From Epiperipatus broadwayi (lineage: Eukaryota > Onychophora > Udeonychophora > Euonychophora > Peripatidae), in the NCBI GenBank assembly GCA_028023455.1, contig JAQFVV010012435.1, forward strand, positions 3,660,001 to 3,724,000: a stretch of 64,000 nucleotides of DNA, read 5' to 3'. The notes under the pieces are model-generated. The model worked only from the letters and a program-made list of their open reading frames with translations, was not told where the DNA came from and did no database searches. A program made the position numbers and the translations under genes. Shown piece by piece: positions 57,011 to 64,000 of this stretch (the first letter of the stretch is position 1; every line of letters starts with the position of its first letter).

Positions 57011-59999
57011 GTTAACATGTATATCAGCAGACATAGTTTATAATTTAAAATAAATATTTCTTTCCTTAAAAGATTTTCAATTTTTATCCTTTTAAAACAT
57101 GTATCTTTTCATTAAATATTTTTCCAGGTAAATGTCACTATATATTATTCAAAGCATTTATTATCTGATATAATTTCAATCTTTTGAAAAAAATGTATCA
57201 GAGCTCATTTATTCCAAATAAAATTATTTTTTAAGTATATAATTTATTTATTGATTTGATCAATAGCAAGTTCTTTTAAAAACATAAAAGATATTCAAAA
57301 GTCATCTTCTTCAATTTGTCTCTAAATACATTGTTCTTAAATGTAAGTCCATGTAGATTACTTTAAAAACAAATTAAATGTAAATTATTACTATCAATTA
57401 TATAATAACAGTCATACTATCATACCATAAAAACATTTTAAATTCAGTTTTAAACTTAGATGCAGAATCTTAACTTTCTTTTCTTTCTTTCAAATTTAAC
57501 ACTATGATAATGATTTTTAATAAATATCTGATTCATTTTAATTGACTTTAATAAATTATTTTCATTGTAATATGATAAAGTTATTGTAAATAGATATTCA
57601 CTCACTCCAGACATACTATTTATAAAAATTTCAAAGTTCTTACATAAATCTTCTCTGGTCTTGTTGCAGTATATTCCTTGACATTTGGTGTTTATTGTCC
57701 CAATATTTGAGTAGCTACTATTGCATTCCCTAGAATTATTGTGGTTCTAAGCTATGTTTCAAGAAGAATAGTCTGACAGGAAAATTTGGTGTTTTAGTGA
57801 ATCATTATTTAAATAGTTATTCAAATTATATTTTTGGAAACACTGTTAAATAAAATAATAATTTAAAATAAATTACTACTGACATAATATAAAAATATAT
57901 AGTTATAAATTTCAAACTAAATCTGTCTTAATCTGAATCTGTAAATCACTAAGAATCTGCAAAAATCTGTCTAGATTGGCTTCAACCTCTGTTTTATACT
58001 GGTCTTAAGCCAATGATGTCATTGGTCAATACTGCTTGTAAAATCTGCTAATTTACATAAGTACATCAATATCATTTTTAAAATTAAGTTTTTAAATTAT
58101 GAGTCATCAGGATTAAATATTATCAAATTATTCAATACTTTAAATATTAAATATTTTATGTAAAAAAATAAATATCCTTGTTAAAACAATTTTTAATATT
58201 TTAATAACCTAAAATTGATTTAAAAATAAAATACTACAAAATTAAGTGAAATGAAAAATTTCATTAAAAGGTAAAACCTCTGTAGAAATCTTTTGTAATT
58301 TCAATGGCTGCCATATATTTACATAGTGTTTTTTTTATAAAAGTTGAAATTATTTTTACTTGTGATTACATTGTTGATATGGCTTGTATATGAAAAAAGA
58401 GCTAAGAAACTTCTCTATTTAATAGAGATAGTTTTAGAGAAATTTAATTCCACAAACTAGGAAAAAGGGAATGAAACAGGGAGCCAGAAACAGTGTTAAC
58501 TGGAGTCCTTGGCTTCCTCTCGTGGACTAGAGTGGTCAATGTTTTTATTTATATTATAAGATTAACTAGAAATGGTGATTTTAAAAAAAGTTATTAAAGT
58601 TTTTATTGCTATTTTCTACATAAACACTATGAAATCAACAATTAAGTAGAATAGTGGTAGTTATAATACTTATATAATATAGTTAGTTACTTACTATGTC
58701 AAGTGATATTGAAATACCAAAAACTAATTTATCCTGACAGTTTCATTTTATTGATTAATGTGAAATTTCTATTACTTGCTTCATATAAAAATTAGTCCAG
58801 GAATATTAGCTATTAAATACATTGATATCACTACTGATAAAATTGTAGAAAAATGAAATTGTCAGATATAAAAAAGTCCAAAATCAAAATGTACATTCAA
58901 TCAGACTTATTAACTTGCACATTTTAATTGAACTTTATTATTTTACTTAAAAATGGTGTATAAATTAGTTTATTTACATATACTAAAAATTCCCATCATT
59001 CTTTTGCATATTCCTAAACATGGAAAATGACTTCAATTTATCATTTTTAGATATCTTTAATATGTTTTAAAAATATATGGTGAAATGGATGTTTTAAATA
59101 TATTAAAAACAATAATACTTGTGAAAAAAAAGAGATGAAGTTAGATAAATGACAGGGGTGTGATTCTGCTTAATCAAAAAAGGGATATATTAATCTGACT
59201 AGATTTAATGCTTTCATATCTGGAATAGGAATAGTATAACAATCTCTAACCTAATAAATGTTTAATAATGGTCAGTAATATATTTATGTAAAGTGGATGG
59301 GGTCAAAGGTGTGGTAGCAGGAAATTTGACACTTATAGATGAAATCGTAGAAATTAATTTACTTACTGTACTGTATATTATTACTATTATCTTTTAGGTG
59401 AGTATGCTTATTCTGGAATAAATAAATAATGTTATTTAAATAAATATCCTTAGGTCAGTAGTTGCATTAATAACATTGCTGAATTAATGGAATTGCCTCT
59501 ACTCTTAAATAAATATTGTGTATTGTAATATTTTATCAATATTAATGAAATAGATCAAATAAATTTTACCTTAAAAAAAGATTATTCAAAAACCAGTTAC
59601 AATATTATTATTATAAAATTAAAGTAAAATGATAAAATAGTTTATCATAATTACTTTTTAATTTAAATTTTTTTGCTTAGATAGAAAGCGATAAAAAAAT
59701 AAAATAAAAAGAATTTTCTAAAGTTATTTTTAGAAAAAAATCGCCAAAATTTGATTTTTTAATAAAAAAAAAAAAAAAAGTATGATTAGATTATTGAAAA
59801 AACATTTTCTTCTGTTTGAAATGAGTCTATTTATAAATTTGTATTCATAAATGTAAGCTTATGTTTAACTTTTGTTTTTCTTTGTCTTTTTTTTCTTTTT
59901 TTGTTGGAACTATAAAGGTTATATAATGTTCTATTCTACATGTTCATATTTGTTTTTAAACCATACCATTAAAATATTGTATTGTCATTAACAAAGATA
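57011..59999. other. AT-rich spacer
   Basis: No gene, transposon boundary or tRNA-like sequence recognised. Confidence 0.45.
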
Positions 60000-60625
60000 T
60001 TAAAAGTGATTATTATAAATATATAGATCAAATTATTAATACAGATATAAACATAATGAATAAAATTAATCATAGAATTATACATTGATGGCTTGCTTTT
60101 GGTGGAAATAAATATTTAAAAGAAATATAAAAATATGTCTATGTGTTTGAAAAGGACGACTTTTAATTCATGTGTTTTACTAGTACATACTTACATATCT
60201 AAAACTTGAATCCTAAATGGAAGGGTGATACAAAGATTTCAGACCATTCAGTGAGATAATTTTAGATCATTCAATGGAGATATTTATTTTAGAAGTAACA
60301 AAAAAGGATTGTAAACAAAATACATGATGGAAAGAGTAAATGGATATTATTGCCATTATTGAAGAAATTAAGAGATTGAAGTGTAGCTTGGTGAAACATT
60401 TTGCTAGAAGAAATATTAGATAAATAGCTAAAATCTTAAATATGATCCCTAGAGATTGGAACATTTAGAAAGTGTCTACATATGAGTTGAATGGATGAAA
60501 TAAGGAAGTTTGCTAATATGGTGTGGAAAAGAGAAACTAGAGATGGAGAAAGTGGATTAAACTTGACGGTACCTTCATTCTGAAGTGGATTGATAATAAT
60601 TCAAAATGATGATGATGATGATATA
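60000..60625 (+). pseudogene. LINE 3' end, third copy
   Basis: Starts with DQIINTD, NIMNKINHRIIH and LAFGGNKYL, matching the minus-strand LINE at 14850-15760 (DQIINTD, NIMNKINHRIKHGWIAFG). Stops are frequent. The end has SGLNL near 60550, corresponding to GLNLERPS in the other copy, then a (GAT)n tail at 60606-60622, probably the terminal repeat left by retrotransposition. Confidence 0.75.
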
Positions 60626-60787
60626 AAATATTTATAAAAGGGAGAGAAGTGATAATCTACATCACTCTTGTTAACAACTAACTATTGTTCTAAACATATC
60701 TTTTGTTTATATTTTTACATTATAAAACAGTTTAATTTAAACAACTTATTTGTATTACTTAATGCAGCAGAGTAGGAGCAGATTTAA

Positions 60788-60913
60788 AAGCTAAGATACC
60801 CTGATTTGGTTCCAGAAGAGGAAATAGAAAACCTTCAGCTTAGGCAAATGACTCAAAAAATTAGACATAGCCTAGTCGAAGCTCAGATAGCATCAACTTT
60901 TACAGCAAAATAA
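60788..60913 (+). CDS. Coding-like 41-codon stretch, possible terminal exon
   Basis: The frame from 60788 to the TAA at 60911-60913 reads in two parts KLRYPDLVPEEEIENLQLRQ and MTQKIRHSLVEAQIASTFTAK. Its composition (E, Q, R, V, A, P) contrasts with the F/I/K/N/Y-rich noise elsewhere in the window. A TAA lies just upstream in this frame (60785-60787), and a NAGNAG acceptor-like TGCAGCAG lies at 60763-60770. The frame therefore needs an acceptor after about 60787 or a frameshift to join that site. It may be the last exon of a host gene on the plus strand or a retrocopied fragment. The family is not recognised. Confidence 0.4.
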   Translation, partial: KLRYPDLVPEEEIENLQLRQMTQKIRHSLVEAQIASTFTAK

Positions 60914-61997
60914 AACTATTTGTTAGCATAATTACTTTTTAAAATATTTTTAGACATTGCTAAAATAAGAAACAAATATTAAAATCAAAGAATAAATTTA
61001 AATTTTAAAAAAGGCTCATCTTTCTTTATTTACCACAATATTTTTTTGCTGCCATTGTTTTTCAATATAAGTTTTAATCTTTCTAAAAATATGATAAAAT
61101 TATGAAAATATATTTAAATGTTTGAATAGTTTTATTGCTCAAGAGGTTATTAAGAAGTTCAAATGCCAAAAATATCAGTACTAAAGTCAATCTTAAGATC
61201 ATACATGTCAGAGTCTAACTAAACTGCAAAACATTATACAAATTAAGTTCTGCAATAATGCCCACATTTATACCTGCACTTTAGATTTTTCTTATTTATT
61301 AATTATTTCTGTCATCTAAGAACAAAAAATTAAACTGAAGAATTATTACAGCTCTATTAAAACCATTTGCTATAAAATTACAGTGAAAACATTAGTATGC
61401 AAAATGTGCATTCAACCACATCTAAGTATGCAATAAAGGTGATTACCAAATCAAGCCAATTGGCTTGGCTATTTTTGGAAAAGAGTTAAATCTCTGTTTG
61501 TATGTTAAAAGGTTATACAATTGTTCTAGAAATTAATTATTAGTTGTTTTACATATACTAACATACATAATTAGCACCCTGAAATCAAATCCATTTTCTT
61601 TGAGCATGAATTCAAACTTGGCCACAGTTTGAACTTACATCTTCCAGCATTGTCTGATATGAATGTAATGATGCCAAATGTAAAGTGAAAGAAATGTGGT
61701 ATATTGCCAAATACAGACATACAATCAGCAAAAAAGAACCCCGCATCTCCTTTTAAAATAATACTTATGTAACTGTACTTATTTGCAATTTACATTGTCT
61801 TGATTATTCTCTAATAAGTATCACAAGTCCCTTTCACAATCAGTACTATGAGGATCACCATTAGGTAGTGGAAAGCCTGCTAAGTATACCATGATAATTG
61901 TTAAATTAAAGTTTTTTTTTGCTCTTGTAGTTATGTTTTGAATTATATTTTTGAAGATAAAGTATATTAAAGTTTTAACATTAAGTTTTAACATTAC
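60914..61997. other. AT-rich spacer
   Basis: No recognised gene. If 60788-60913 is a terminal exon, its 3' UTR would lie here. Confidence 0.4.
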
Positions 61998-62446
61998 ATA
62001 ATTAACTTTTATTAAACAGGCAAAACTCTCCATATAGTAGTGTCACCCTGTGCCAACCAAAGTAATCAATGGATGCTAGAAGGATTGTGAATGAAATCCT
62101 CATCTAATGCCTACTCATCCAATATCCCCAGATTAGTTTCTAGCTTGTGGCCTTTGTCAATGAGGAGCCTTGGATCTGAAAGCACTGCACCTAGATCTTA
62201 GGATCTCTAAGATCTAGGTGCAGTGCTCCCAGATACAAGGCTCCTCATTGACAAAGACTGCAAGTCAGAAACTAGTCTGGGGATATTGGATGAGTAGGCA
62301 CTAGGTGGGTATTTTATGCACAAGCCTTCTGGTATCCATTAGATTACTCTGGATGGCACAAGTTGGCACTACTGTATGGAGAGTTTTTGCTTAATAACAG
62401 TTATGTGTTAGCATAAGAAATGGTGATCATGTGATAATTAACTTTT
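61998..62446. mobile_element. FB foldback MITE with 13-bp direct repeats
   Basis: The best-preserved FB copy: a nearly complete palindrome of about 200-bp arms centred near 62206 (GATCTTAGGATCTCTAAGATC). The identical 13-mer ATAATTAACTTTT lies at 61998-62010 and 62434-62446, directly outside the element, and looks like a target-site duplication. The right end carries AAGAAATGGTGATCATGTG and the left end lacks that segment. Confidence 0.85.
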
Positions 62447-62629
62447 GTTATTTATTTTATGAAATATATTTATGAGGATATAAAAATATTTAGACTAAAG
62501 TTAGAAATATATACATTTTATTAACTTTCTTTTTTAGCTTTCTTTTAAATGTTTTTCTGATGTATATTGTTCAATTAATATTGTTTTTCATATTAAATTT
62601 ACTTATCATTGACTGTATTAGTAATTGAA

Positions 62630-62817
62630 ATTAATGTGGAAGTACTGAAAATTCCCAGCAAGTTATATATAAACTATCCGTCAATAAATGCAAATACAGA
62701 ATGAGCCTATCTGAACTTTAGTTTGGATCATATATAAGCAGCCATGCTATACTTACATTTATTGATAATTAAATTACTTATATATCACTGAGAATTTTCA
62801 GTACTTCCAAATTAATA
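62630..62817. mobile_element. Palindromic MITE, about 190 bp
   Basis: GGAAGTACTGAAAATTC near 62638 is complemented by GAATTTTCAGTACTTCC near 62793-62809. Arms are about 65 bp, with ATAAATG motifs inside both. Confidence 0.8.
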
Positions 62818-64000
62818 CATCTATATTTGAATTATCAACAGATTATAATTGTATTTGTACTTATATCTATCATTTTTTATATATTTTGTAACAATTACGT
62901 CAGACAAAAACCTTTTATTGCTTCTGGAAATATAGTATTGCATTTAATACATAAAATAGAATATAAATTTTTTTTTCCGTATTATTGCAGTATTTAAGTT
63001 AATTAATTAAAAAGTTTTAGTATTATACAACACTTTACATAAACATTTAATTAATTGTGAACTTGCATATTTTCTGCAGATATAATATTGTTTATTAAAT
63101 TTTTTGACTCACGTCAAATTCAATTCCAAAGGTTAAAAAAAATATAGATAATAAGTTAAACTGTCCAGCAGAACTTAAATATCCACTTCAAGGCAAAGGT
63201 CTGTAATACAGCTCCTCCTAGAGAAACACTGGAGAATAAACTAGGATTTTCAAGGCTTGCCAATTTTTGGATACTGAAGGTTTAAATAGTTTCTCTTGTT
63301 TTATGTTTTTGTTAAGAATGAACAGATATCCATTTGTCAACAGTATTAGAAGGATTAGCTTTAATTGTCTATGGCTAGTCACACACAAAAAAAATTAAAC
63401 ATGTTGAAAAAGAATTCAAGTTTATTCAAACTGAGTTCAAACTTATGTTAAAGACATGACAGATGAATGCATTATTATTTTACTACAATGCTATACACGG
63501 CCACAAGTATATCATATAATAAGTTACAGTTTTACTCATTTTTACTTTTCTGTAAGAAGGTTAGCAGTCTTTATTACATTCTAGACATTTTAAATTACAA
63601 CTGTCAAACTTACTTCACCCACAACTTCGATACCAACCACTCTAGATAAATACAACAATAATTATCACTAAGCATTTATTAAATTAGAGATTGTCTCTAA
63701 CCCAGATATAAACTTTAAACCTCAGTTGAAGATTAATATATCTGATTCTTTTTAATTACATTTCTCTGTCCCATGTGCTTTATCGTTATAAATGAACATT
63801 TTAATACTTATATATTTTGAGTCTCTGATAATACTTATATATATTTGTAACAGAAAAAAATGATTGTGGAGCATACTTTAAGGAGCAAGAAGAAATATCC
63901 ACACCTATTTAAATAAATTGTTTTTCTAGTCATGAAGGGATTAATCAAATGATTTTCTATTTATGCACAGAACAGCAATCTCATTTAAATGGTTTTCAGA
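62818..64000. other. AT-rich spacer
   Basis: A GC-richer block at 63170-63260 is unrecognised. No gene is seen to the window end. Confidence 0.4.

Overview
This is a very AT-rich eukaryotic window, roughly three-quarters A+T by eye. It is almost certainly from an animal with a large, repeat-rich genome and most likely an invertebrate. Penelope-like elements with GIY-YIG nucleases, tRNA-like SINEs, LINE 3' ends, a Ty3/Gypsy relic, a Merlin transposon and many palindromic MITEs support this. No prokaryotic gene organisation is present. The species cannot be named from the sequence. No complete host gene was recognised.

Layout. 1-4.1 kb is AT-rich spacer. 4.1-8.6 kb holds a TTAA-flanked palindromic MITE, an L1/Tx1-like LINE C-terminus, a Penelope-like (PLE) tail with a hammerhead-like motif, and a Gypsy reverse transcriptase relic. 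10.1-12.5 kb is a LINE split by a foldback MITE, followed by further MITEs. 14.8-17.1 kb carries two 3' ends of another LINE family. 22.8-24.5 kb is a decayed Merlin element with 29-bp perfect terminal repeats. 27.8-30.3 kb holds an LTR-like repeat copy and a fold-back PLE. 32.9-39.1 kb is the structural centrepiece: a head-to-head duplicated PLE (PLE-2) whose left arm is interrupted by a second complete PLE (PLE-1) with a 9-bp target duplication, the whole bracketed by two copies of one SINE. 39.1-41.5 kb is a cluster of foldback MITEs. 41.6-48.9 kb has three more copies of the LTR-like repeat and an intact 293-residue coiled-coil ORF of unknown family. 49.8-50.4 kb is a short PLE. 52.4-53.5 kb is a 1.1-kb GTA microsatellite. 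56.5-57.0 kb has a cluster of promoter-like motifs. 60.0-60.9 kb has a LINE 3' end and a 41-codon coding-like stretch that may be a terminal exon. 62.0-62.8 kb has two more palindromic MITEs.

Function. The coding capacity is nearly all from retroelements. PLE-2 keeps two almost identical RT-plus-GIY-YIG reading frames in opposite orientations and looks like the youngest insertion family. Structures resembling hammerhead ribozymes lie near the 3' ends of four separate PLEs, with stem II pairing preserved by different sequences and position 3 of the core reading U instead of the usual C. That is the observation most worth testing.
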